From the NCBI RefSeq assembly GCF_003014475.1, contig NZ_PYGJ01000019.1, forward strand, positions 1 through 64,000: 64,000 nucleotides of DNA, written 5' to 3'. How positions within the stretch are numbered: position 1 is the first letter of the stretch; every line of letters begins with the position of its first letter. Made by a program: the position numbers and the translations under genes. Positions 7,486-16,984 of the stretch are shown here, in pieces. This stretch comes from Shimia abyssi. Its GTDB lineage: Bacteria; Pseudomonadota; Alphaproteobacteria; Rhodobacterales; Rhodobacteraceae. The notes below the pieces were generated by a model. That model saw only the letters and a list, made by a program, of their open reading frames with translations. It made no database searches and was not told the origin of the DNA.

Positions 7486-10400
7486 ATGGCGCGCGAGCGA
7501 GCAGACAGTTTCATATCAAGGTTCTTGTTTCGTGGTTCCAAGGAACGCGAGCAAGAGGCTGTGGGCGCCGATCTTGAGCCTGCGTCCGAAAGCGCCGCCG
7601 AGCATGAACTGGTCTGGGCGACGAACGGTGAGCAATCCGTCCAAAAGCTCGTTGAGCGCACTCTGAATGGATCGCACGCTCTCGTCGTGACCGGATACCA
7701 GGACTTTTTGTCCGCGATGTCCATCATTCTTCGCGTTCGGCCAAGCATTGTAACCGAGCCCCCTGAAACGATCAGGATCATATTTGGAACGAATACCGAC
7801 AATCAAAGCCGCATGGACGGTGATGGGCGTGAGCTGTCGGTAGAGGCCCGTGACTATTTCCTCGAAACGCGCGGGTTTTCGCTACGCTCACTCGACGAGT
7901 TGCGGGCTGTCCTCGCTTACGATGCGATCGCATCCGGAGCTATCTCGCTTCGTATCTTTGATGGTGACTTAGCTCGAGAACGGTTCGGTCGCACCCACGC
8001 AATGCTTCACGCGAAGCTCTTCATCAGTGACACAGGCGCGCTCGCAGGCAGCGCCAACTTTTCGGTCGGCGGCCTTAGACGCAATCTTGAGTACATCGAC
8101 GAACTTCAAGCGTTTCCTGACCTTGCCGCAACGCGACGACAGGCTGCTGAAGACTTTTGGACGTTAGGCACCGATTGGACCGCACAGGCTCTTGAGATCC
8201 TGCGTGCCCTTCTGCGACCTGTAAGCGCCGAAGAAGCACTCGCCCGAACAGTTCACGAAATGACTTCGTTTGCACCGTGGCGCGTCGGTGGTGACGGCGC
8301 CGCCGGGCGTCCGCCGCTGCCGTTCCAGACAGATCTCGTCTACGAGGCCGCAGGTACAGCCTACGAGCACGGGTTTGCATTTGTGGAAGCTCCGACAGGT
8401 GCAGGTAAGACAGACATCGGCAAGCACTTGGCGACAGTTTTGCCAACGATGCATTCCAGTGTTGTGCATCGACACGGTAACGAACGACCCGATCAAACGC
8501 GCAATGGTGCGCTCGGCATCATTCCGGCAAGCGTTCTCAGCAATTGGACCAAGATCAAGCCTTCCAATCTTGATCTCATTAAGCATAGCCAATTATCCCA
8601 AAAGAAAGGCGATCAAGCCGAAGAGCTGGCTGAGATCAATCGAGGCGCCCGGTCATCAGCGTCTATGATTGTGGACGAGAGCCATCGATTGAACTCCCGC
8701 TATCTCGCCCCGTCGAGACGTTCCCTCGTCTTCGAGCAAAGCCCTGCGATCTGGACGTCGTGCCTGTCAGCGACACTGATGGGAAACCAGGGCTTGGACG
8801 GATTGCTCGCCTTCCATGAACGACGTGCGTCGATATATGTACCCCCCGAAATCACCGCCAGGATCGACGACAACCTCAAACGGGGACGCGAGAGAGCACT
8901 AGAGTTGAACGCACTCCGCGCTCTCAAGCAGAACTTCGAGGATCGTCAGCGGTCTGGCATGGAAGACATGTTCCTGTCCGAAGCAGACCTCGCGCAACCA
9001 ATTAAGGAAGCCGAAGAACGTCTTGCGGGCAAACAGCTCGATCCGCGCGAAATCCAGGCCGACATGGCAGACGCACTGGCGCCATATGTCATTAGACGTC
9101 AGCGCCACTGCGTCGGAGAATCTAAGAAACGTGGACCAGGTATCTATGCGTACCCTGAGATCGAAAGCATCAGGATCGACGCCGAACTCACGCCCAAGCA
9201 ATCTGCCATCTTAGACGAAATCAGAAAACTGGCTGAGAGCATCTCGACGGGCACAACTCTTGTATCTGCCGACCCGAAACGAGCGGGCCACACAGAAGTC
9301 CGCTTCCATGACAAGGCGCGAATCCACATTCGGAATTTTCTGGCGATCTTGAGGTCGTCAATCACCTTCGCAAGGGAAGATTGGGAACGTAGGCGGGCCT
9401 TAGATACAGATGCGCGCGGCCGCACGTCGATTGGCGAGAGCCTTAGACGCTCAGAACGTGAAAGCCGTGGTGGGAAGACCGAAATAATCACTATCACACC
9501 GAAGAGCGGCGAGCTTCCTCTCGACAAACGAACGACGACGCCGATTTGTGACCGCATTGGTGAGTTGCTGCAAAGCCCGGAACTTGATGCAATCGATGAG
9601 CAGCGCGCCGAATATATGGCAGAGATGCTCGACCTGCATCGGCAAGTGATTTTCCTGTCTGAGCGAATTGGCGTTCTGGAGGTCTATGCACGCCTTCTGT
9701 CTTCCCGGAAGGGCCCAAAACCCGATGTGATCCTTGTGGCTGCCAATCATAAACTGGGACCTGGTACCGGCATTACCGTTGCTCGAAATGGTGCAGAAGC
9801 CCAAGAATACCTGGCTCTCGACGGCAAGAAGGCGTCCGACGACCACCGCCGAGCCATGTTCATGACCTTTCAAATGGCGGAAGGCATCAACCTCCAACGC
9901 GCACGTGCCCTAGGCATCGTCGGCGTGACCTCGGACATCAAGAGCATGCTTCAGGGACTGGGGAGGATCGACCGTATCGACAGCCCACATTCCAAGATCA
10001 CCTACACCACCTTCGATCTTCCCGGGCTCGTCCTGTCGTCTGACAAAAAAGGCCGTGATCGTATCGAGTCTATCGCTCTGCTTTCGGGGGTCGGTGCGTC
10101 AGATCTTGCTGACGAGTATTTGGAATTCTCTGCCGGCGATCTGACAGACCTGATCCTGGAGCAGCACAAGAAACCGCGGCCGCTTCGCCGAAACAACCTC
10201 TATGATCTGGTTGAAGACATGCGGCGCAAGCTGCCAGACCATCTCCTCAATTCTATGGAGCGCATCAAGCCCCAAAGCCTTTGGGGCGCTGAGCTGTGTC
10301 TTCTCGCTGGCAAGTCACCGATGACCATCATTGCGCTTGGTGGGCGGGCACCATCGCTGGTCGAGGCATCCTATTTGCCTCCCCGGCTGTTGGGCGTCCG

Positions 10401-10974
10401 CGAGACAGGCGATCGACATGAAATCATCCGAGATCAGCCAGAAGTGACGCGGCTGCTGCGCGAGGCCTATGGCGAGACCGTTAAGGCCGGAAAACACCAG
10501 GACAGACCGACAGAAGCCGAGCTGAGTTCTGTGATCGAGGGCCTCCAGCCGACTTTGGAAGGTCTGGCACACTGGGATATTCGTCCCGAGCGCACGGTTT
10601 CACTCTTAGAGTCTTTGGATAGGTTTCTCGCGTCGGGCCCCTCCAAGAACCAAGGTTACAATCGGTTTGGGCATCTGACGCTCCCATCTTTGGAGAAACT
10701 GGCAGAGGCCTGGGCCCAAGAGCTCGATCCCCACTGGATTGAAGCCAAGAAGGACGTTAGCCAACGCAGCGAAAAAGAAAGAGAGATCCCGGATTATCTG
10801 GGGATCGATGCGATTTACGGTTTCTTTGAGCAGCAGCCATCAAAGACTCTCTCAGAAGTGCGTGCTCGAATGGAAGAGTTGTTCGGCGCGGCGGAACAAG
10901 CGTCAAGAAACGCAAACACGCAGATCTTGGATAGGGTCGCTGTGATATTTCAGACAAAATCAGCGTCTAAGTAA
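7486..10974 (+). CDS. PLD-nuclease / SF2 helicase fusion protein, probable defence gene
   Basis: 1162 residues. Numbering from the ATG: a single phospholipase-D-type motif, HxKx4D then GSAN (His175, Lys177, Asp182, Asn191), in an N-terminal domain. Next comes a Walker A box APTGAGKT (302-309), a DESH Walker B/DEAH-like box (397-400), motif III SAT (428-430) and a motif VI-like QGLGRIDR (823-830). The C-terminal 300 residues are unassigned. One HKD motif implies a dimeric nuclease. PLD proteins and SF2 helicases occur together in DISARM (DrmC, DrmD) and Dpd (DpdK, DpdE) phage-defence loci, which suggests a DNA-processing defence role here. That role is inference, and I do not recognise a named family. 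GTG at 7477 is an alternative start. Confidence 0.75.
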   Translation: MARERADSFISRFLFRGSKEREQEAVGADLEPASESAAEHELVWATNGEQSVQKLVERTLNGSHALVVTGYQDFLSAMSIILRVRPSIVTEPPETIRIIFGTNTDNQSRMDGDGRELSVEARDYFLETRGFSLRSLDELRAVLAYDAIASGAISLRIFDGDLARERFGRTHAMLHAKLFISDTGALAGSANFSVGGLRRNLEYIDELQAFPDLAATRRQAAEDFWTLGTDWTAQALEILRALLRPVSAEEALARTVHEMTSFAPWRVGGDGAAGRPPLPFQTDLVYEAAGTAYEHGFAFVEAPTGAGKTDIGKHLATVLPTMHSSVVHRHGNERPDQTRNGALGIIPASVLSNWTKIKPSNLDLIKHSQLSQKKGDQAEELAEINRGARSSASMIVDESHRLNSRYLAPSRRSLVFEQSPAIWTSCLSATLMGNQGLDGLLAFHERRASIYVPPEITARIDDNLKRGRERALELNALRALKQNFEDRQRSGMEDMFLSEADLAQPIKEAEERLAGKQLDPREIQADMADALAPYVIRRQRHCVGESKKRGPGIYAYPEIESIRIDAELTPKQSAILDEIRKLAESISTGTTLVSADPKRAGHTEVRFHDKARIHIRNFLAILRSSITFAREDWERRRALDTDARGRTSIGESLRRSERESRGGKTEIITITPKSGELPLDKRTTTPICDRIGELLQSPELDAIDEQRAEYMAEMLDLHRQVIFLSERIGVLEVYARLLSSRKGPKPDVILVAANHKLGPGTGITVARNGAEAQEYLALDGKKASDDHRRAMFMTFQMAEGINLQRARALGIVGVTSDIKSMLQGLGRIDRIDSPHSKITYTTFDLPGLVLSSDKKGRDRIESIALLSGVGASDLADEYLEFSAGDLTDLILEQHKKPRPLRRNNLYDLVEDMRRKLPDHLLNSMERIKPQSLWGAELCLLAGKSPMTIIALGGRAPSLVEASYLPPRLLGVRETGDRHEIIRDQPEVTRLLREAYGETVKAGKHQDRPTEAELSSVIEGLQPTLEGLAHWDIRPERTVSLLESLDRFLASGPSKNQGYNRFGHLTLPSLEKLAEAWAQELDPHWIEAKKDVSQRSEKEREIPDYLGIDAIYGFFEQQPSKTLSEVRARMEELFGAAEQASRNANTQILDRVAVIFQTKSASK

Positions 10975-11167
10975 CGAGAGCGATGATGTTGACAGGCATC
11001 ATTGTCACGGGCTCATGGCAAATGTGCGTTTACTCATTTGTCTGCCGTCTTGCTCATTTTGATCTTCACGATCTTCCCAAGCCTAGTGCAAATGAAGTCT
11101 ACCCGAAGGCCAGATCCAGTGCTCTTGTCCAAGTCGATCACGAAAGAGGGGGCATCAAAGAAATCAT

Positions 11168-11656
11168 CTAACGAAGGCCGCCTCTCTTGAGCGTGGTGTT
11201 CTTGATGAATGCGGTTCTGCGCTTGTTGGTTTCGTGCCGCCTTAAGACAAATTTGAAGTGTGTGTCCGTTTCTTCAAAATCGTCGAGATCGTATAGCGCC
11301 AGCTGCGAACCGTCACGGGCACGGAATGCAAAAATATTTCCTCGAGGGATTTCCTTTTTCGGTCGGCCTACCTTGCCGCTGTTGTCTGTACATGGGTGTT
11401 TCGGCCAAGGCCAACCAAGGTCATCGAAGAATACACGACCACCGCTCGGGGATTGGTAGAAATACACGGTGTCGCCGCAAACTGGACAAGTCGCATTCGG
11501 AACGACGTAGGACTTAATCGATCGGAACGGTCCGCGTTCCGACGATTTGGTCTCCCGGTAGCCTCTACACCGCCCTCCATTAATGTGAATTGGGGTTGGG
11601 CGGCCGTCGACGCATCGAAATACGATTGGCTCGCCGCAAACATTACAGGATGGCAA
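11168..11656 (-). CDS. Hypothetical zinc-ribbon protein
   Basis: 162 residues, not recognised as a named family. Seen: CNVCGEP at residues 4-10, a lone Cys30 in GGRCRGY, and a second CPVCG box (about 57-61) followed by VYFYQSPSGGRVFFDDLGWPWPKHPC, so two zinc ribbons are likely. A lysine-rich patch (GRPKKEIPRGN) follows. The middle resembles small hypothetical proteins often seen in accessory regions. It is the last gene of the leftward set, about 35 bases beyond the 227-residue protein's stop, and converges on the PLD-helicase gene. Nucleic-acid binding is plausible but unproven. Confidence 0.55.
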   Translation of the reverse strand: MPSCNVCGEPIVFRCVDGRPTPIHINGGRCRGYRETKSSERGPFRSIKSYVVPNATCPVCGDTVYFYQSPSGGRVFFDDLGWPWPKHPCTDNSGKVGRPKKEIPRGNIFAFRARDGSQLALYDLDDFEETDTHFKFVLRRHETNKRRTAFIKNTTLKRGGLR

Positions 11657-11690
11657 AAGTGCTTCTCACTCCATTTGTCTAATTGGTTAA

Positions 11691-12374
11691 TCACTTAGCA
11701 AAGCGAACAAGGTCAACCAACCTAACGTCAGGCTGCGGTACAAACTGAGTGGGAACCGGATGGCTAACTCTAATGATCGCCTCGGGGCCAACGGGCAACG
11801 TGACTGTGAAGGCGCTTCTAAAGATAGTACCGTGTCGCCCGGCCAATACCAGTTCATTTTTGTGATGTGCTTCAATCACTTCCGGGTCATGAATCGCAAG
11901 ATTACACATGGCAATTCGGAAAGATTGGTCTTCCGTGGACCATGCCCGATCCGCGTACCGCTGCACTGCTTTCCCGAAACTGCGTTCAAGTACCGGGCGG
12001 GCACGCTCCGGATCGCCACCCTGGAACACTGAATACAGGAAATCCTTTCCATCAACAGCTGCGGCCGATTTATCAGCCTCGAACTCTATGAGTATTGGTG
12101 TGTTGTGGTCAGAGCTCCGGTTATGCCGACAAGCGTAGTAAATAGCGCCGGACTCATCTCCGCACCCGCAGACTGCGGCTACGGCTCCAGAACCGGAGCG
12201 GGTGTCTTCTATCGATAGATCGTGCTTATCAAAAAGATTGGCCAGGTCGCCAGGATGCTCATGTTCCATGTGCCACCATCCCTGTCCATTGGTTAAACCG
12301 TTCTGACAAATATTGGTAACCGTGTGTTCTGCCTTTTTGGCCGGAACCGCAATCCCGCGAAAGAAGCGCATCAT
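11691..12374 (-). CDS. Hypothetical protein of the island
   Basis: 227 residues, family not recognised. The N-terminus reads MMRFFRGIAVPAKKAEHTV; a CGCGD cluster and IYYACRHN occur near residues 70-83; ILIEFEAD and VDGKDFLYSVFQGGD follow. There is no signal peptide or membrane segment. The early FFRG and the later YYACR and EFEAD strands loosely recall ADP-ribosyltransferase folds, but no catalytic triad can be assigned with confidence. It lies in the leftward gene set downstream of the DUF1998 fragment and upstream of the zinc-ribbon gene, consistent with one transcript. Two adjacent ATG codons (12374, 12371) could start it. Confidence 0.5.
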   Translation of the reverse strand: MMRFFRGIAVPAKKAEHTVTNICQNGLTNGQGWWHMEHEHPGDLANLFDKHDLSIEDTRSGSGAVAAVCGCGDESGAIYYACRHNRSSDHNTPILIEFEADKSAAAVDGKDFLYSVFQGGDPERARPVLERSFGKAVQRYADRAWSTEDQSFRIAMCNLAIHDPEVIEAHHKNELVLAGRHGTIFRSAFTVTLPVGPEAIIRVSHPVPTQFVPQPDVRLVDLVRFAK

Positions 12375-12555
12375 GAGTCCTTTTTAATGCCAAGATTTCC
12401 AGCAAGTGACCTAAGCTCGCCGATCTATCTTTAAGTAAGGCCCGTGGAATGTTGGCCTGCTCCAACTAGGACCAATCGGAACCTGACTCCACTATTAAGG
12501 CATACGCCCTTGTTCCGCCGCCTTGATCCTTCTCTGAAAGACTCTCCGCGTTTCA
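12375..12555 (-). other. Short ORF fragments upstream of the 227-residue gene
   Basis: The leftward strand here shows pieces of protein-like sequence in different frames: a 24-codon frame from an ATG overlapping the end of the small ORF at 12556 (KIDETRRVFQRRIKAAEQ), and then ANIPRALLKDRSASLGHLLEIL in another frame. They may be parts of one small gene broken by a frameshift, or chance. I could not join them into one product. Confidence 0.25.
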
Positions 12556-12738
12556 TCAATTTTTTTCATCTGTCGCTAAACCGTCTTCCGCCACCTTAAG
12601 CAGATCCCGCCGAACGTGTTCCGTGGTATTCCATCCGTTTCGCAGACGCTCAGATTTCCAACGCTCCGCAATCGCGCTTGCGGCTTTCTCCAAATACTCA
12701 GAGCGAAAGAAGTCTGGTGCCTGATTCAGCAGAATCTC
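12556..12738 (-). pseudogene. Small protein-like ORF with no usual start codon
   Basis: A 60-residue open frame that reads like real protein: APDFFRSEYLEKAASAIAE, then WKSERLRNGW and VRRDLLKVAEDG. It lies directly after the DUF1998 fragment in the same reading frame, separated from it only by tandem stops TAG TGA (12739-12744). There is no ATG, GTG or TTG before the protein-like part. A GTG with the ribosome-binding site CAGGAG exists just upstream in a different frame, so a one-base indel could have broken the start. Alternatives are a non-AUG start or stop readthrough. Function unknown. Confidence 0.4.
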
Positions 12739-12741
12739 TCA

Positions 12742-14922
12742 CTACACAACACTTGCTGCACTCCTGAAAATTACAGTTCCATTTTGACCTTCTCGGATTG
12801 TCACATTTGCAGACAAATTCAACAGAGAGACAGCTTGCTCCGAAGGTCGGCCATCGAATCTGTGTCTTGGTTTGCCAACAACCTGCCAAGCGCCAAAGCC
12901 TTGGTCAAAATTGATGATTAGTTCTCGTTCGTCCTCAAGCGAAATCACCATTTGTCTTTCATGGGGCAGTTCTCTCTTTGGCTTCATTCTGACCGTCGCG
13001 CCCGGGAAAATCTCGGATATAACATCTGACCTAACAGCATCGTCAGGGAAAGCATCGAAGACAGAGTAGGCATTTCTGGCGCTTGGTCCCACGTGAGAAG
13101 ACTCTATCGATACTTTGACGCTCTTTCCTCTTGCCCCGGGTATGGCACGAAAGACTTCCGCGAATAACCTCAAAGCGAGAGGCGTCAGCAAATAGCGATC
13201 TCGGTACGTAATGGATTTAACTCCCGAGCTTTGCATCTTCGCGAAAGTGAGAACATCACTTTGCCTCAAGAGCTGCCAAAAGCCCGATCCAAACTCGGCC
13301 ACGGGGCCATCTAGCTTAGATTTGATCTCGACGACTTTAGCGTTGCCGCTCATTTGTTGAAGAAGCGATGAAGTGGAAAGGGATTGCGAGTCAGCAATTT
13401 GGGGCGCCGGGCCCTTCAAGCAGGGCGATGTCTCTCCCAATCCCCAATTCTCACCTGGGATCGACGCAAGACTATCCGTGGCGGCGATCGCGATCTCTTC
13501 ATTCGAGCTTGAAATACAGGCTATGATCGGCGTGCCGCCAATCATTGGCAGGGTTTGCAAGTGCATGACGTCTGCGAAAGTCGAAAAGCGATGGAGGCAA
13601 AGCGCCTGGTTGAGATCGAAACCCCCGCCCAACAATGCTTTCGATTGCAGAACAATGCGCGGCCTAATCCCGTCTTGAGATACCCGGACGAGCACCTGTT
13701 GAAGGGGCCAAACATCCAGATCCCAGGCTTCGTTTTTGACATCACTGTGCAGGAATACCGTAAGATCGGAGAGTTTCCTCGACCGTCTTTGTCGTTCAAT
13801 CCAGTCTGCAACTGGAAGTCCCACAACCGAAGTCTGAGGTCCGAATACCCGCAACTCATCGGGTAACCTGAATTTCTTCATAAGGCTCCGCATGACCTCG
13901 AGGCCGGCTCTCCTGTCGAGCTTGTCGCCGATGAAATTGATATCGGGCCGCAAGACACAGGCGGGACAGCCATTGTCGCAGTCTGCCGAGCAATCGAGAA
14001 TTATTGCCGCCTGTAGAAGGACATCGGAAAGCCAGTCAGCCTCCGCTAGTCTCGACGAGAGACCAGCTCCACCGGCCGCGCGGTCGAATATGACCGCTGT
14101 TGCACGGGGATCATCTGACGGGCCGCGCGTGCGCGAACAGGCGACGCCGATCTCTCTAGATTCGGTGCCTAGTTTTCGGGCCAGCGCCTCTCGAAGTGCC
14201 GCGGCAACAGCGAGCGCCTCCCCCGACTTCGCACCTCGCGAAAGTTGCAGTTCAAACACGTCGGTCGCTGCATCATGAATAAACCTGACATTGCGCTGAA
14301 CTCGCCCTGCCGCCGGATCGCCGCCCGGGCATCTTCCGCCCTGCAGGTCGGCATCCTGGACAGGCGCCAGAGGTTTGTGACCCTTCATTGCGGTCGGCCA
14401 GGGATTACCCTCTTCTTCACCGGTTTCAGATTCTGCGCGTCCGCATGCAAGGCAGACAGCGTATCCAAACCCGTCCAGCCCTGCTCCGAGGGTCAAAAGC
14501 CTGCCCGACGAATTGACGCGAATACGTCCGGCATCAGGATCTGGGAGCGAAACCCATGGTTCGCCCGAGGCCGAGACTTTCGGCATCTCAGACGGCACGA
14601 ACCCGAGACCTTCGTAGCCAGTATGCGGGCGTTGACGGCCGATGAATCCCGATGGGCGAAGACTGCGAAACCAGTTCAGATTTGACGCTCCGCATTCCGG
14701 GCAGGCATCAGGAAAGCTGGTCTTGGACAAGCCGAATTCATTGCAGGTCGCACAGTGCCAATGAATGCCCAAATCTTCGATGCCCGACGCGTCGGTGGAG
14801 CTTTGCCAAGCCGGCAAGATGCCCTCTGACTTATGCACCAGACCATTGATGACAACTTCTGCGCCCGGGGCATATTCGCGGATCGCAATATCGAGCGTTC
14901 TACTTGCACTGTCAACGGCGGA
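12742..14922 (-). pseudogene. DUF1998 (DrmB/MrfA-like) helicase-associated protein, N-terminally truncated
   Basis: The frame is open from 14922 to the stop at 12742, but the first usable start is a GTG at 14838 (698 residues). The 28 codons before it (containing LDIAIREYAPGAEVVINGL) already look like conserved protein, so the real N-terminus is missing. Numbering from the GTG: zinc pairs C29/C32 and C46/C49, C129/C132, then the DUF1998 core AVIFDRAAGGAGL (248-260) and a C-x3-C-x3-C-x2-C cluster (283, 287, 291, 294). DUF1998 occurs at the end of MrfA-type helicases, in DrmB of DISARM and in DpdJ. The SF2 motor that normally precedes it is not present. The cut coincides with the start of the second recombinase unit. 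A shortened product could still be made. Confidence 0.7.
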
Positions 14923-15096
14923 TTAAAAACCTGCCAGTGTGGCGGAGTAAAAGCCGGCCATTTGGCGTGACGATGGCTTAGGCGTTTTTCTGATGGATTG
15001 AGGGTTTTGTTTGGGAGCGCGCCTTGGAGCGTGCGGCTTTCATATGGCAAGCTCACAAGGGCAGTTCGGGACGAGCCCTCCACCAGGGATCCTGCG
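14923..15096. other. Junction between DUF1998 fragment and second recombinase unit
   Basis: The DUF1998 frame hits a TAA at 14923-14925. Seventeen bases on is GTGGCGGAG (14939-14947), the same nine bases as at the 3' end of tRNA-Ser (17330-17338). No gene is visible up to the DUF2924-like core. This is the probable breakpoint of the insertion that truncated the defence-like gene. Confidence 0.45.
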
Positions 15097-15276
15097 CTCA
15101 AGCCCGGCGGCCGACTGATCCGCGAATGGAATGGCGTGACCCATGTGGTCGAAGTCGTCGAGGGCGGGTTCCTCTGGAAGGGGCAGCGCTATGCCTCGCT
15201 GTCACCGATCGCCCGCGCCATCACCGGGGCCCGATGGTCCGGGCCACGGTTCTTTGGCCTGAAGAGATCGGCATGA
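15097..15276 (+). pseudogene. DUF2924 protein, C-terminal remnant
   Basis: About 60 codons match the conserved end of DUF2924: LKPGGRLIREWNG, VVEGGFLWKGQRYASLSPIARAI and GARWSGPRFFGL. Full-length family members are around 150 residues. Here the frame upstream (to a TTG at 14998) does not look like DUF2924, so the N-terminal half appears lost or scrambled. The end overlaps the recombinase start (ATGA), the usual arrangement for DUF2924-recombinase pairs in alphaproteobacteria. The function of DUF2924 is unknown; its constant linkage suggests it helps the recombinase. Confidence 0.65.
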
Positions 15277-16979
15277 CGATGAGCAAATCACGGATACGCT
15301 GCGCGATTTACACGCGCAAATCTTCTGACGAAGGGCTCGATCAGGATTTTAACTCGCTTGACGCCCAGCACGAGGCCTGTGTTGCCTATATCGCCAGCCA
15401 GCGACATGAGGGATGGATTGCGGGCAAAGCTCGGTATGACGACGGTGGCATCTCCGGCGGCACGCTCGACCGGTCCGGCCTTCAGCGCCTGCTGGCCGAC
15501 ATCGACGCGGGCCGGGTTCAGATGGTGGTGGTCTACAAGATCGACCGCCTGACCCGTTCTCTCGCCGACTTCGCCAAGCTGGTGGAGCGCTTCGACGCTG
15601 CCGGCTGTTCTTTCGTCTCGGTCACCCAGGCCTTCAACACCGCCTCGTCAATGGGTCGGCTGACTCTCAATGTCCTTTTGTCCTTCGCCCAGTTTGAGCG
15701 GGAAGTCACAGCGGAACGCATCCGGGACAAGATTGCCGCTTCCAAGAAGAAGGGGCTATGGATGGGTGGAGTGCCGCCGTTGGGATACGATCCACATCCT
15801 GATCCGAAGACACGTGGGCTGTTAATCAACGCCGAGGAGGCGGAAACCGTGCGGGCAATCTACCAACTCTACGATGATCTTGGCTGCCTGAACGCGGTTA
15901 TGCACTGTGCAAATGAGATGGGCCTGCAATCAAAGCTGCATCGCTTCAAATCCGGGCGGGTTCAGGGCGGCAATCCCTTCTCGCGTGGCCAGATCTATGC
16001 GCTACTGTGCAACCCGATCTACATCGGCAAGATCCGACACAAGGCATGGGTCTGGGACGGCCAGCATGACGCCATCATCGACAAAGAACTGTGGGATCAG
16101 ATCCAGGACAAACTGAAATCTGCCAGCGCGCGGCCGAGATCGCGGAACGGGTTAGCGAACAGTCATACAAAAAACGGGACTGCACCGCTATCGGGCAAGC
16201 TTCGGGACGAAACCGGCGACCGGTTAACGCCCACGCATACAAAACGTCATGGTCGTCGGTTGCGGTACTACATCTCCAATCGGCTCATATCTGGTGGCAC
16301 CGAACCGATTGGCTGGCGGCTTCCGGCAGCCCAATTGGAACAAGCCGTTGCCGACATCATCCTGCAGCACATTGGAAGACTTGCCCGTGGCCATCGGATC
16401 CTGACCAAGGCTGATCTTCAGGCTGGCGATGCAATACGCGACAAGGCATCGGGTTTGGCGGTGCGGCTGTCGCGAGGTGCGCCAAATCTGGTTGAAAGCC
16501 TCGTTTGTAAGGGAAGCGTCGGAAAAGGGTGCATCACCTTGGTGCTGCGCGCCACGGAACTTGCAAACGAACTGAGCCTGAGGCCGGATGAGATCGATCC
16601 GACGGCGCTCCGGATCGAATCCCCGTTTGCGCTGCGGCGGCGGGGCGTTGAGGGGAAGATAGTTGTTGGTGATCGCGAGCCCAAACCAGACCAAACCCTT
16701 CTGCGGGCCTTGGCCCGTGCGCATGCCTGGACAGCCGATCTGCGCAACGGCAAACCCTTGAGCAAAATCGCCGCCGGAACAAGCCATTCCGAATCCTACA
16801 TCCGGACCCGGACCCGGACCCAGCTCGCCTTTCTTTCTCCCGCGATCCAGAAAGCGATCTTTGAGGGTCGCCAGCCAACAGACCTCACCCTCGAACGGAT
16901 CGTCCGCAAACCTATTCCACTCGATTGGGATGGGCAGGCCAAATCGTACGGCTTTGACGTAAGTTTAGGTCTTCCCTGA
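15273..16979 (+). CDS. Large serine recombinase of the DUF2924-linked type
   Basis: 568 residues. The resolvase domain has IYTRKSSDEG with catalytic Ser17, FNSLDAQHEAC, YKIDRLTRSLADFAKLVE (about 87-104) and the FAQFEREVTAERIRDKI helix. The recombinase domain then shows GGVPPLGYD, AIYQLYDDLGCLNAV, FSRGQIYALLCNPIYIGKIRHK and KELWDQIQDKL. The C-terminus is DNA-binding-like. It starts with ATG at 15273, overlapping the DUF2924 remnant. The frame continues upstream to 15024, but that stretch is not protein-like. It belongs to the unit bounded by the 14.92 kb junction and the TTCCCTG repeats next to tRNA-Ser and probably moved that unit. Confidence 0.9.
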   Translation: MTMSKSRIRCAIYTRKSSDEGLDQDFNSLDAQHEACVAYIASQRHEGWIAGKARYDDGGISGGTLDRSGLQRLLADIDAGRVQMVVVYKIDRLTRSLADFAKLVERFDAAGCSFVSVTQAFNTASSMGRLTLNVLLSFAQFEREVTAERIRDKIAASKKKGLWMGGVPPLGYDPHPDPKTRGLLINAEEAETVRAIYQLYDDLGCLNAVMHCANEMGLQSKLHRFKSGRVQGGNPFSRGQIYALLCNPIYIGKIRHKAWVWDGQHDAIIDKELWDQIQDKLKSASARPRSRNGLANSHTKNGTAPLSGKLRDETGDRLTPTHTKRHGRRLRYYISNRLISGGTEPIGWRLPAAQLEQAVADIILQHIGRLARGHRILTKADLQAGDAIRDKASGLAVRLSRGAPNLVESLVCKGSVGKGCITLVLRATELANELSLRPDEIDPTALRIESPFALRRRGVEGKIVVGDREPKPDQTLLRALARAHAWTADLRNGKPLSKIAAGTSHSESYIRTRTRTQLAFLSPAIQKAIFEGRQPTDLTLERIVRKPIPLDWDGQAKSYGFDVSLGLP

Positions 16980-16984
16980 TCTTC

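Noticed and set aside
15024..15272. Upstream extension of the second recombinase frame
   Set aside because: The stretch overlaps the DUF2924 core in another frame and lacks resolvase features; ATG 15273 fits the family start.
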